Shown piece after piece: positions 1-5,731 of a stretch of 5,731 nt of DNA. The position numbers and the translations under genes were made by a program. Position 1 is the first letter of the stretch. Each line of letters begins with the position of its first letter. The stretch is from Thermoanaerobacterales bacterium (GTDB lineage: Bacteria > Bacillota > Thermosediminibacteria > Thermosediminibacterales > Tepidanaerobacteraceae). The stretch lies in assembly GCA_012841995.1 (NCBI GenBank), contig DUTQ01000043.1:1-5731 (forward strand), in the 5' to 3' direction. The notes below the pieces were generated by a model, which worked only from the letters and a program-made list of their open reading frames with translations, had not been told where the DNA came from and did not search any database.

Positions 1-1009
1 GATTTTTAAAAAGATCTATTATTGCTTCAGCTAGTCCATGTGCTTCAGTCATTGTGTGAGTACCTCTTCCGCTAAAATTGTGCTGTTTTGCCAAAGAGAA
101 TTTTTCCGGAGTCAATATACCCATAAACCCTGCTTCACCTGCTATTATCACCGGCTTTTTCATTGCCATAGCTTCTAATGCTACCCTGCCAACACCTACT
201 GCAACATCTGCAAGGTTCATAAGTGCTGGGGTATCTACTCTTGCCCCTGTAACTATAACCTTTTGCTGACCTCTACTTTTATTGTAATCATCTGCCATGC
301 TTTTTATCGCTTTGTATTTATCTCCTTCGCCTACCACAAGTAATTTAGTTGAAGGAAAATGTCTTTCAATTTCAGGCATTGATTGTATAAGTTTTATTGC
401 AATCTCGCCTCTTGGTCCCATAAGCCGGCTAATATAAACTATTTTCAAGTCTTCAGGTAGTAGGTTGAATTCTTTCTCAACCTGCAATGTATCAATGGCA
501 GGATCAAACTTTTCAAGGTCTATGCCATTTGGTATCACGTGAATCTTTTCTGGGGGGACCTTAAAGTTTTTTATCAAATGTTTTCTCACATCATCACTTA
601 CGGCAATGATTTCCTTGCCCCAAGCAGTAATTAGACCCATACCCCATTTAGTAGAATATATTCCATGTGATGTAGTTATAAACGGACAGCCAGTTATGCA
701 TGTAACCCATTGAGTTATCCACGCTGGTATGCGAGCATGTGCATGTATAATATCCACATCATATTCTTTAACAAGCCTAATCATTCCGCTTATGGACGTC
801 ATCAAGCTCATAGGTGTCTTTTTATCCAGTGACAAGGTAAAGTGCTCGATTCCCATCTCGTGAAGCTGAGATGTCAATTTTCCCCCGTGAGACGTAACCA
901 AGACACGGACTCCATTTTTTTTAAGTTGATTGGCAAGTGATATCACATGAGTTTCTGCTCCACCGGCATCAAGGGACATCAATGCCAGCAATACTGTAAT
1001 ACGTTCCAT
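1..1009 (-). CDS. Glycosyltransferase family 4 (GT-B fold), C-terminus cut by window edge
   Basis: Transfers a sugar from a nucleotide-sugar donor, probably in the cytoplasm for cell-surface glycan or glycolipid synthesis; donor and acceptor cannot be read. The reverse-strand frame is open for 336 codons from ATG at 1009 to the edge with no stop or frameshift. Typical GT4 members are 360-400 residues, so roughly 30-60 are missing. The N-terminal Rossmann half has the glycine loop LDAGGAETHV (residues 13-22), IIHAHAR (87-93) and TTSHG (112-116). The C-terminal half has VIPNGID (158-164), the YISRLMGPRGE strand and loop (192-202), VVGEGD (225-230), VTGA (253-256) and GRVALEAMA (274-282). The usual E-x7-E pair keeps the second Glu (E279), but the first position is Val271. 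I believe some GT4 subgroups share this GRVALEAMA form. The start is supported by a GA-rich Shine-Dalgarno 8 nt upstream and a promoter in the preceding gap, so it can be transcribed apart from the secreted-protein gene before it. The fold assignment is firm; the exact role is unknown. Confidence 0.93.
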   Translation of the reverse strand, partial: MERITVLLALMSLDAGGAETHVISLANQLKKNGVRVLVTSHGGKLTSQLHEMGIEHFTLSLDKKTPMSLMTSISGMIRLVKEYDVDIIHAHARIPAWITQWVTCITGCPFITTSHGIYSTKWGMGLITAWGKEIIAVSDDVRKHLIKNFKVPPEKIHVIPNGIDLEKFDPAIDTLQVEKEFNLLPEDLKIVYISRLMGPRGEIAIKLIQSMPEIERHFPSTKLLVVGEGDKYKAIKSMADDYNKSRGQQKVIVTGARVDTPALMNLADVAVGVGRVALEAMAMKKPVIIAGEAGFMGILTPEKFSLAKQHNFSGRGTHTMTEAHGLAEAIIDLFKN

Positions 1010-1017
1010 TAAAAAAG

Positions 1018-1029
1018 CCTCTCTCTCTC
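1018..1029 (-). promoter_or_regulatory. Ribosome binding site of the glycosyltransferase, built from a GA repeat
   Basis: On the minus strand this reads GAGAGAGAGAGG, five GA units ending in a G-rich core, followed by CTTTTTTA and the ATG at 1009. The AGAGG core lies 8 nt from the start, a normal spacing, which supports that start. The upstream CCTC (1030-1033) could pair weakly with the terminal GAGG (1018-1021), but a 4-bp stem is not convincing as a switch. Confidence 0.65.
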
Positions 1030-1047
1030 GAGGAATTTGCTAAAAAA

Positions 1048-1076
1048 AGTATATCATCACATAAGAACAAAGTAAA
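1048..1076 (-). promoter_or_regulatory. Sigma-A-like promoter for the glycosyltransferase gene
   Basis: On the minus strand, TTTACT (1071-1076, 4 of 6 matches to TTGACA) and TATACT (1048-1053, 5 of 6 to TATAAT) are separated by exactly 17 nt. They sit just after the stop codon of the secreted-protein gene. Transcription would start near 1040, giving a leader of about 30 nt with the GA-repeat ribosome binding site. This is a motif match only. No terminator was seen in the 68-nt gap, so read-through from the upstream gene is also possible. Confidence 0.6.
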
Positions 1077-1077
1077 G

Positions 1078-1530
1078 TTATTTGGTCACCGAAATATCCC
1101 CGCGCACTATGACTACAACATTGCTTTCTGCTATTATCCCCCTGCCATCGTCCCTTGGGACAATTAAGAGATGGTTTTTTGGCGCCTTGTCTACTTTTGT
1201 AAGATCTTTTCCAGCTGTTACATCGGCTAACCCTCCGCCTATACTATCTATAACTGATGCATTTCCGCTTCTTAAAATAATCTCTGTACCCTTGCTCCCT
1301 ATGAGTTTTTCGCCTTTTGCTAGGTAAATAACCTCAAGACTATTGGAGCCACCAGATTTTGCATCAATATACTGTTTCAGATTTTGTATTATTCCATCTA
1401 CATAGCTTTTCGTTACAATGGGATCACCTTCAGACCCGGGTTCTGGAATATCAGCTTTTACCGTCATAGCAAAAACGCTAAATATTATTAAGCAAAATAT
1501 AGACAAAAAAATCTTGTTTATTTTTTTCAT
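1078..1530 (-). CDS. Small secreted protein of unknown function, 150 residues
   Basis: I do not recognise a named family. Residues 1-26 form a classical Sec signal peptide: a basic start (MKKINK), a hydrophobic core at about 7-22 and a likely signal peptidase I cut after VKA (24-26). There is no lipobox cysteine, so the mature protein of about 124 residues should be released or wall-associated. The mature start is acidic and rich in Pro and Gly (DIPEPGSEGDP), followed by TKSYVD (40-45), a short amphipathic helix to about residue 58 and a GGS linker. A compact, probably beta-rich domain (about 65-147) follows, with KLIGSKGTEIILRSG (75-89), ADVTAGKDL (102-110), NHLLIVPRDDGRGI (119-132) and VVVIVRG (138-144). 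The hydrophobic strand pattern and Gly turns look like a real, constrained domain. The start has AAGGAG 10 nt upstream (1541-1546). No clear promoter was found between it and the terminator at 1604-1653. It precedes the glycosyltransferase on the same strand; a shared surface role is only a guess. Confidence 0.85.
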   Translation of the reverse strand: MKKINKIFLSIFCLIIFSVFAMTVKADIPEPGSEGDPIVTKSYVDGIIQNLKQYIDAKSGGSNSLEVIYLAKGEKLIGSKGTEIILRSGNASVIDSIGGGLADVTAGKDLTKVDKAPKNHLLIVPRDDGRGIIAESNVVVIVRGDISVTK

Positions 1531-1603
1531 TTTATATCAACTCCTTGTTTAGAGTAACAACTGTATATATTCTACAAATCCGATGTTTTTCCTTTTATTA
1601 AAA

Positions 1604-1653
1604 AGAAAAAAGGCTTTTTGTTAAAGTTATTAAAACAAACAAGCCTTTTTTCT
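1604..1653. terminator. Bidirectional intrinsic terminator ending the liv operon
   Basis: A perfect 13-bp inverted repeat (1604-1616 with 1641-1653, core AAGGCTT/AAGCCTT) can be extended by 6 bp inside (1617-1622 with 1634-1639) past one unpaired base at 1640, leaving an 11-nt loop. On the minus strand the stem follows livF by about 57 nt and ends in a T-rich run, so it should stop the liv transcript before the secreted-protein gene. The plus strand also reads AAGCC followed by six T, so it may stop transcripts from the other side. Confidence 0.85.
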
Positions 1654-1709
1654 AAAATATATTTGATAAAATGTTAATTTTTAGGAAACTAAAAGATTGT
1701 ATGGATTTT

Positions 1710-1734
1710 CCTACATTCCCATGTAGGCTTTTTT
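1710..1734 (+). terminator. Possible plus-strand terminator hairpin overlapping the livF 3' end
   Basis: CCTACAT (1710-1716) and ATGTAGG (1721-1727) form a perfect 7-bp stem with a TCCC tetraloop, followed on the plus strand by C and six T (1729-1734). This could stop antisense transcription entering livF from the left. However, the same bases encode the LivF C-terminus (Lys-Lys-Ala-Tyr-Met-Gly-Met-stop), so the structure may be a by-product of codon content. On the minus strand it has no U-tract and would not terminate livF. Confidence 0.3.
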
Positions 1735-2415
1735 CACCAGATCGCTTGTGAGAAGCTCGCTACCTGTACCGTGGCCGATTATTTTGCCTGTTTGTAGTAC
1801 ATACGCCCTATCGGCCATCTCCAGAGCCTCCTGAACTTTTTGTTCTACTAATAGCACCGTTATGCCTCTTTTTGAGATTTCCTTTAAAATCTCCATAACC
1901 TTATCAACCAATATAGGCATAAGACCGAGAGACATCTCATCTACCAGGAGCAACTTTGGTCGTGACATCAAGCCTCGTGCTATGGCCAACATCTGCTGTT
2001 CGCCTCCTGAAAGTGTTTCCGCTTTTTGCCCCTCTCTCTCCTTTAATCTGGGAAATATTTCAAATACTTCTTTCAGTATTTTTTCAATTTCAGCTTCAGA
2101 ATCTATTGTATATGCGCCAAGTAAAAGGTTGTCTCTAACTGACATCTTGCTGAAAACATGACGTCCTTCGGGAACATGTGCAATCCCCAATGAAACTATT
2201 TCATGAGCAGGCATAACATCGATGCGCTTTCCCTCAAACTCTATCTCGCCAGAAAAAGGTCTTATAAGCCCTGAAATTGCTCTTAAAATAGTTGTCTTTC
2301 CAGCTCCATTTGAACCTACTATCGACACCAGTTCTCCTTCATTAACCTCAAAGGAAACATCAAAGATAACCGGCACATTATCATACCCAGTGTTAAGATT
2401 TTTTACTTTTAGCAT
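1711..2415 (-). CDS. livF: Liv/HAAT-type ABC transporter ATP-binding protein LivF
   Basis: One of the two cytoplasmic ATPases that power this branched-chain amino acid-type importer, expected to pair with LivG under LivH/LivM. The 234 residues match the usual LivF size. Visible motifs are Walker A GSNGAGKTT (34-42), the family-typical PEGR at the Q-loop position (82-85) followed by VRDNLLLGAY, the canonical signature LSGGEQQ (135-141), Walker B LLLVDE (155-160) and the D-loop SLGLMP (162-167). The H-loop position carries Gln192 (LLVEQ) instead of His, as is common in LivF. The chosen ATG at 2415 gives MLKVKNLNTGYD, the normal LivF N-terminus, with GGGGGAG 7 nt upstream; an in-frame ATG at 2481 would add a non-homologous tail lying inside livG. 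It overlaps the end of livG by 23 nt, which suggests translational coupling. It is the last gene of the operon, followed by the terminator at 1604-1653. Confidence 0.96.
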   Translation of the reverse strand: MLKVKNLNTGYDNVPVIFDVSFEVNEGELVSIVGSNGAGKTTILRAISGLIRPFSGEIEFEGKRIDVMPAHEIVSLGIAHVPEGRHVFSKMSVRDNLLLGAYTIDSEAEIEKILKEVFEIFPRLKEREGQKAETLSGGEQQMLAIARGLMSRPKLLLVDEMSLGLMPILVDKVMEILKEISKRGITVLLVEQKVQEALEMADRAYVLQTGKIIGHGTGSELLTSDLVKKAYMGM

Positions 2416-3139
2416 GATATCTCTCCCCCAGATAGGCTTTAATAACTTCTTCATTATTGGTGACTTTCTCCGGCACATCATCAGCTATCTTTTTACCAGC
2501 ATTTAAGACTACTACTCTGTCAGAAATAGGCATTATAGCTTCCATGATATGCTCAACAATTAAGAGGGTAATGCCTTCATCCCGCAACTTAAGGCATAGG
2601 TCCATTGCTTCTTTGATTTCAGTCTGATTTAAACCTGCCATTGCCTCATCAAGCATGAGCATCTTTGGGTCTGTAGCAAGAGCTCGACCTATTTCCAGCC
2701 TCTTTTTATCTGCAATAGTGAGGCTTCCTGCCAAAATGTCGCTCTTATCTGTCAGATGAACGATTTCCAATATTTCTTGTGCAACCTTTTCAGCTTGTGC
2801 TCGGACGGGATTTCGTAAAAATGCCCCTGTTAAAATGTTTTCTTTTACTGTCATATCTTTAAGTGGTTTTACTATCTGGAATGTCCTTGTAAGCCCTAAT
2901 TTTGCTACATAGTAAGGAGTCTTACCGGTAATATCTTCTCCATCAAAGATTATTTTACCAGAATAGGGCTTGTAAAAACCTGTTATGCAATTAAACAAAG
3001 TGGTTTTCCCAGCACCGTTTGGCCCGATTAAACTGACTATCTCACCTTTATTTACCGTAAAACTTACATCCTGATTAGCAACCAGATTGCCAAATTTCAT
3101 TGTTACGTTTTTTATCTCAAGCATTGGCTTTGGCATCAT
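2393..3139 (-). CDS. livG: Liv/HAAT-type ABC transporter ATP-binding protein LivG
   Basis: Second ATPase of the importer, 248 residues. Visible motifs are Walker A GPNGAGKTT (39-47), Q-loop LTRTFQ with Gln88, Walker B MLMLDE (160-165), the D-loop region AGLN (168-171) and switch His197 (LIVEH). The ABC signature is degenerate: SLTIADKKRLEIGRAL (139-154) stands where LivG usually has LSYGQ or LSGGQ. It is followed by DEAMAGL, and I recall this combination from a LivG subgroup. The C-terminus runs about nine residues past the usual YLGE end (RYHAKSKKS), where the reading frame overlaps the livF ribosome binding site and start. ATG at 3139 (MMPKPMLEIKNV) is preferred because AAGAGGT lies just upstream; the second ATG at 3136 is an equal alternative. 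Longer starts up to 3211 would encode livM in another frame. It overlaps livM by 23 nt and livF by 23 nt. Confidence 0.96.
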   Translation of the reverse strand: MMPKPMLEIKNVTMKFGNLVANQDVSFTVNKGEIVSLIGPNGAGKTTLFNCITGFYKPYSGKIIFDGEDITGKTPYYVAKLGLTRTFQIVKPLKDMTVKENILTGAFLRNPVRAQAEKVAQEILEIVHLTDKSDILAGSLTIADKKRLEIGRALATDPKMLMLDEAMAGLNQTEIKEAMDLCLKLRDEGITLLIVEHIMEAIMPISDRVVVLNAGKKIADDVPEKVTNNEEVIKAYLGERYHAKSKKS

Positions 3140-4100
3140 ATGCACCTCTTTCCACTTTGCGTTTCTTCTTAAATGCCCCAAGAATGCCGCGAGGCTCAAA
3201 GCATGCCACAACCACTATTAAGGCACCAAAAATAATAAGGTCTATGCCTTTGCCTGTCCCGCCAAAAAATATCCTCGTGTATTCAGATAGCGGGATTAAT
3301 ATGGCAGCACCTATGATGGGGCCATAAATATTCCCTAAGCCGCCGAGGACAGTAAGGAGAACTATCTTCATTGATATATCAAGTGAAAACAACATAAATG
3401 GATCAATGTAAAGTATATATTGAGCATACAATGTACCAAAAGCAGCAGATAAGGCAGCACTTACCATCATTGCATATAGCTTGTACACCGTAGTATTTAT
3501 GCCTATAGATTCAGCTGCCTCATTGCTTTCTCTTATAGCCTTTAGATAAAAACCCATTCTGTTTTTTTCAATATAATTTGCAATCAATATTGAGATTACA
3601 AATAAACAATAGGCAATTATAAAATAAGGAATCTTCGATGTATGGAATTGCATTGAGGCAAGGCTTTCATCTACAATTGGTATCATAATACCTGTAGCCC
3701 CCTCAACATAATCCCAGCTTATAAACAATTGTTTTGTTATCTCTGCAATAGCCATTGTAGCAATGGCAAAATAGTGCCCTTTTAATTTAAAGCACGGATA
3801 ACTTACAAATGCCGCTACTAGTGTAGAAACAGCAATACCTACAAGCATTCCAACCCAGGGAGAAATGCTGAACTTGTAAAATAAGATTGTAGAAGTGTAA
3901 GCTCCTATGCCAAAGAAAGCTGCATGACCAAAAGATGTCTGACCAGCAAAGCCAGTTATTAAGTTCCAAGCCTCACCTAGCCCGGCAAAAATTAGAAAAA
4001 TTATTAACATGTGCTGGAAATTGATATCAGCCTTTATGAAGGGCAATACTAAAATCACTAGTAATATTATGATTAAAGGGCTTATCTTTGATTTTTTCAT
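3117..4100 (-). CDS. livM: Liv/HAAT-type ABC transporter permease LivM
   Basis: Inner-membrane permease that forms the translocation channel with LivH. The 327 residues hold about eight to ten hydrophobic segments. Family hallmarks are GEAWNLITGFAGQTSFGHAA (42-61), KGHYFAIATMAIAE (107-120), EGATGI (133-138), the cytoplasmic ATPase-contacting loop AIRESNEAAESIGIN (188-202) and TVLGGLGNIYGPIIGA (250-265). It ends in a basic tail after FEPRGILG (FKKKRKVERG and on) that overlaps the livG start region. I chose ATG at 4100 because GGGTGG (4108-4113) lies 7 nt upstream and the product begins MKKSK with a normal first membrane segment. An upstream TTG at 4115 would overlap livH but has no ribosome binding site of its own. 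The gap to the livH TGA is 4 nt, so its ribosome binding site lies within the last livH codons and translation is probably coupled. Confidence 0.95.
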   Translation of the reverse strand: MKKSKISPLIIILLVILVLPFIKADINFQHMLIIFLIFAGLGEAWNLITGFAGQTSFGHAAFFGIGAYTSTILFYKFSISPWVGMLVGIAVSTLVAAFVSYPCFKLKGHYFAIATMAIAEITKQLFISWDYVEGATGIMIPIVDESLASMQFHTSKIPYFIIAYCLFVISILIANYIEKNRMGFYLKAIRESNEAAESIGINTTVYKLYAMMVSAALSAAFGTLYAQYILYIDPFMLFSLDISMKIVLLTVLGGLGNIYGPIIGAAILIPLSEYTRIFFGGTGKGIDLIIFGALIVVVACFEPRGILGAFKKKRKVERGAYDAKANA

Positions 4101-4104
4101 GAAA

Positions 4105-4959
4105 TCACCACCCAAAAAGTCCTTTTGGCCTTACTTGAATAACTAACAAATATATTAAAAATACAATTGCATATTTAAACTCAGTGCCAATATAATATCC
4201 ACCTAATGCCTCTGCAAGCCCAATAATCAACCCACCATAAAGTGCCCCGCTTATATTTCCAAAACCACCCAAGGCTACGATAACAAACGCCAGTAAGCTA
4301 TATAATACCCCTGCATCAGGCGATACAGGGAAAAAACTCGCCATCAATGCTCCTGCAACTCCTACACAGGCACCGGACAGGCCAAAGGTCAGTGCATAGA
4401 CTTTTTCTGTATCTATGCCCATGAGTTTTGCTGTGTTCCTGTCTAAAGCCGCAGCTTGAATGGCTCTCCCGGTTTTAGTTCTTTGTATAAAATAAAATAC
4501 CAACAATGTCATGATAATGCTTCCTATGGCAGCCACTAATTGGGGAAGACCGACTACTACAGGCCCTAGCATAACTTTCTTATCAGACACAAAACAATCG
4601 CCTATAAACCTATAGTTAGGTGACCATAAAAACTGTGCAAGATTCCTTATAAAAAGAGAAAGTCCAAATGTGGCTAGAAGAGCAGTTAATCCTGGTGCAT
4701 CGATAACTCTCTTGATTATCAGCTTATATGTTAAAACACCAACACCAAAAACCAATACAGCCACTATTGGGAGAGAAACCAAAGGATCTAAATTTACAAG
4801 AGAATACATCCAAAAAGCAGAATACATTGCAATCATCAAAAACTCGCCATGGGCAAAGTTAATGATATCCATGACTCCCCATACTAGCGTCAGCCCAATG
4901 GCAACAAGAGAGTAGACAAATCCTAATAACAAACCGCTAGCTATGACTTGTGCAAACAT
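4105..4959 (-). CDS. livH: Liv/HAAT-type ABC transporter permease LivH
   Basis: Inner-membrane permease partner of LivM; 284 residues, close to the family norm of about 290-300. It is hydrophobic throughout, with about eight membrane segments. Hallmarks are SLVAIGLTLVWGVMDIINFA (17-36) running on to HGEF (37-40), FGLSLFIRNLAQFLW (98-112), the cytoplasmic loop RAIQAAALDRNTAKLMGID (165-183) that should dock on the ATPases, and VALGGFGNISGALYGG (228-243). It ends RPKGLFGW. Start ATG at 4957-4959 has a perfect AGGAGG (4966-4971) 6 nt upstream, the strongest ribosome binding site in the window. It lies 71 nt after the binding-protein gene, with an intrinsic terminator in between, so its transcription probably depends on partial read-through; I saw no convincing promoter in the gap. 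The ligand cannot be deduced from the permeases alone. Confidence 0.96.
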   Translation of the reverse strand: MFAQVIASGLLLGFVYSLVAIGLTLVWGVMDIINFAHGEFLMIAMYSAFWMYSLVNLDPLVSLPIVAVLVFGVGVLTYKLIIKRVIDAPGLTALLATFGLSLFIRNLAQFLWSPNYRFIGDCFVSDKKVMLGPVVVGLPQLVAAIGSIIMTLLVFYFIQRTKTGRAIQAAALDRNTAKLMGIDTEKVYALTFGLSGACVGVAGALMASFFPVSPDAGVLYSLLAFVIVALGGFGNISGALYGGLIIGLAEALGGYYIGTEFKYAIVFLIYLLVIQVRPKGLFGW

Positions 4960-4985
4960 TTTATTCCTCCTCTAACTGCATTATC

Positions 4986-5020
4986 AAAAAAAAGGGCTTA
5001 ACAACTCATATGTCAAGCCC
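4986..5020 (-). terminator. Intrinsic terminator/attenuator between the binding-protein gene and livH
   Basis: On the minus strand GGGCTTGACA (5011-5020) pairs with TGTTAAGCCC (4994-5003) as a 10-bp stem with one G-U pair and a 7-nt loop, followed directly by eight T (4986-4993). It starts 10 nt after the binding-protein stop codon. Placement after the first gene of an ABC operon is a common way to produce more binding protein than membrane subunits. It would also protect the 3' end of the short mRNA. Confidence 0.9.
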
Positions 5021-5030
5021 CTCCATAAAC

Positions 5031-5731
5031 TTACCGTTCGCTCCAATCTGGAAAAGCGGGAATTGGCTCTTTTGTTTGATTATCTTCAGGCCAAACAGCT
5101 TCATAGATGCCTTCCTGTATCTGAGTTATTACAGATGCAGAATATTTGTTTTGACCATCCTCTCCAAACTGTATTTTGCCTGATACAAAGTATGGAGCAT
5201 AAAATTCTTCAGTCTTAAGCACTTTCTGTACTTTTTCAGCTTCAGTAGTGCCAGCTTTGTCAATGGCTTCTGCGATTACCATAGCTGATGCAAATTCTTC
5301 CAATGTCGGGCCATCGATATCAGCACCGGCTTTTTCTTTGTAAATATCGTTTATCAGCTTGAGATCTTCCATTTTTCCAAATAGTGCTGATGTGGTTGCA
5401 TTTGGTCCTCCGAAATAGTCAGCATCTTTGCCTAGGTTTATTACAAACTGTGGGTCTTGATAACCACCGCAGTATGATAAGACCGCTTTTGGTACAATAT
5501 TGAGCTCTTTGTATTTCTTTACAAATTGTGTAAAATCACCGATATATGAGGCGTGGAAAATCGCATCGGCATTTGCAGCCTTTAATTTTTGAGCTTCAGT
5601 ATCAACATTTGATACATCGGCAGGGTACTTGATATCTGCTACCAATTCAAAACCATCATCTTTATAGTTCTCTATAATTTCATTAACCATTTGATAAGCA
5701 TGGACACCGTACTCATTATCAATATAAACAA
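5031..5731 (-). CDS. ABC transporter substrate-binding protein, LivK-like (type 1 periplasmic-binding fold), N-terminus cut by window edge
   Basis: Extracellular ligand-capturing subunit of the importer encoded downstream. The last 232 residues are visible; full family members are usually 370-400, so about 150 residues, including the signal peptide and expected lipobox, lie beyond the edge. The frame is open to the edge, and an internal Met at 5690 is not the start because VYIDNEYG precedes it in frame, a typical hinge-region strand of the Peripla_BP_6 (LivK) family. Other family features are ADAIFHASYIGDFTQFVKKY, GGYQDPQFV, LGKDADYFGG, EEFASAMVIAEAIDKAGT, GKIQFGEDGQNKYSA and EAVWPEDN near the end. 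The mature protein should be a lipoprotein in a Gram-positive host, but that part is not seen. Ligand specificity is not readable: this family binds branched-chain amino acids, other amino acids, amides, urea and aromatic compounds. It is the first visible gene of the liv unit and is followed by the attenuator-type terminator at 4986-5020. Confidence 0.94.
   Translation of the reverse strand, partial: VYIDNEYGVHAYQMVNEIIENYKDDGFELVADIKYPADVSNVDTEAQKLKAANADAIFHASYIGDFTQFVKKYKELNIVPKAVLSYCGGYQDPQFVINLGKDADYFGGPNATTSALFGKMEDLKLINDIYKEKAGADIDGPTLEEFASAMVIAEAIDKAGTTEAEKVQKVLKTEEFYAPYFVSGKIQFGEDGQNKYSASVITQIQEGIYEAVWPEDNQTKEPIPAFPDWSER

Noticed and set aside
1082..1327. Plus-strand open frame of 81 codons.
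   Set aside because: It lies wholly antisense to the secreted-protein gene, which has a signal peptide and ribosome binding site. The plus-strand product is a low-complexity Ser/Pro/Leu-rich sequence with no domain.
1562..1597. Possible promoter for the secreted-protein gene (AT-rich TAGAAT or TATACA as -10).
   Set aside because: Correctly spaced -35 positions read TAAAAG or AAAAAC, poor matches. An alternative sigma factor cannot be excluded, but nothing specific supports one.
2416..2481. A longer livF start at 2481 adding 22 residues.
   Set aside because: The extra residues are the livG C-terminal region in another frame and do not resemble an ABC ATPase N-terminus. The start at 2415 has its own ribosome binding site and gives the family-typical beginning.
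3140..3211. A longer livG start at 3211 adding 24 residues.
   Set aside because: The extension overlaps the livM tail in another frame, and the start at 3139 has AAGAGGT immediately upstream and a normal LivG N-terminus.
5011..5016. A perfect TTGACA -35 hexamer on the minus strand upstream of livH.
   Set aside because: It is part of the terminator stem. The only good -10 match downstream (GATAAT, 4980-4985) is 25 nt away, and the 17-nt spacing lands in the T-run, so it is not a credible promoter.
4950..5183. Plus-strand open frame of 77 codons spanning the livH/binding-protein gap.
   Set aside because: It runs through the terminator hairpin and antisense to two well-supported genes, with no recognisable protein features.
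1..5731. Search for a novel defence, mobile or RNA system.
   Set aside because: No tandem direct repeats, integrase or transposase motifs, tRNA-like cloverleafs, riboswitch-like leaders or toxin-antitoxin pairs were seen; nearly all bases are accounted for by seven ordinary genes and their signals.

Overview
The window reads as ordinary chromosomal DNA from a low-GC Gram-positive anaerobe, probably class Clostridia. This rests on its AT-rich composition, strong AGGAGG-type ribosome binding sites, U-tract intrinsic terminators and the protein sequences. A thermophilic or syntrophic clostridial lineage such as the Thermoanaerobacterales is possible, but that is only an impression. All seven genes lie on the minus strand, so transcription runs from high to low coordinates.

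The right two thirds (about 1604-5731) hold a nearly complete branched-chain amino acid-type (HAAT/Liv) ABC importer in the classical order: substrate-binding protein (cut by the right edge), then livH, livM, livG and livF. An intrinsic terminator hairpin sits between the binding-protein gene and livH. It probably lets most transcripts stop after the binding protein and a minority continue into the membrane and ATPase genes. livH, livM, livG and livF are tightly packed: a 4-nt gap between livH and livM, and 23-nt overlaps at both livM/livG and livG/livF. This implies one transcript and translational coupling. A long, near-perfect hairpin at 1604-1653 ends the unit. The binding protein captures the ligand outside the cell, LivH and LivM form the channel, and LivG and LivF hydrolyse ATP. 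The two ATPases look asymmetric, with one consensus and one degenerate ATP site.

The left third holds two further minus-strand genes. One encodes a 150-residue secreted protein with a clear signal peptide and no function I can name (1078-1530). The other encodes a GT-B fold, GT4-type glycosyltransferase (1-1009) whose C-terminus is cut by the left edge. The glycosyltransferase has a good sigma-A-like promoter in the 68-nt gap before it and a Shine-Dalgarno made of a GA dinucleotide repeat.

I found no RNA genes, mobile elements, CRISPR arrays or attachment sites, and no gene-free stretch over 300 bases. There is no convincing novel system here. The points most worth a second look are the ATP-site asymmetry, the unnamed secreted protein and the GA-repeat ribosome binding site.
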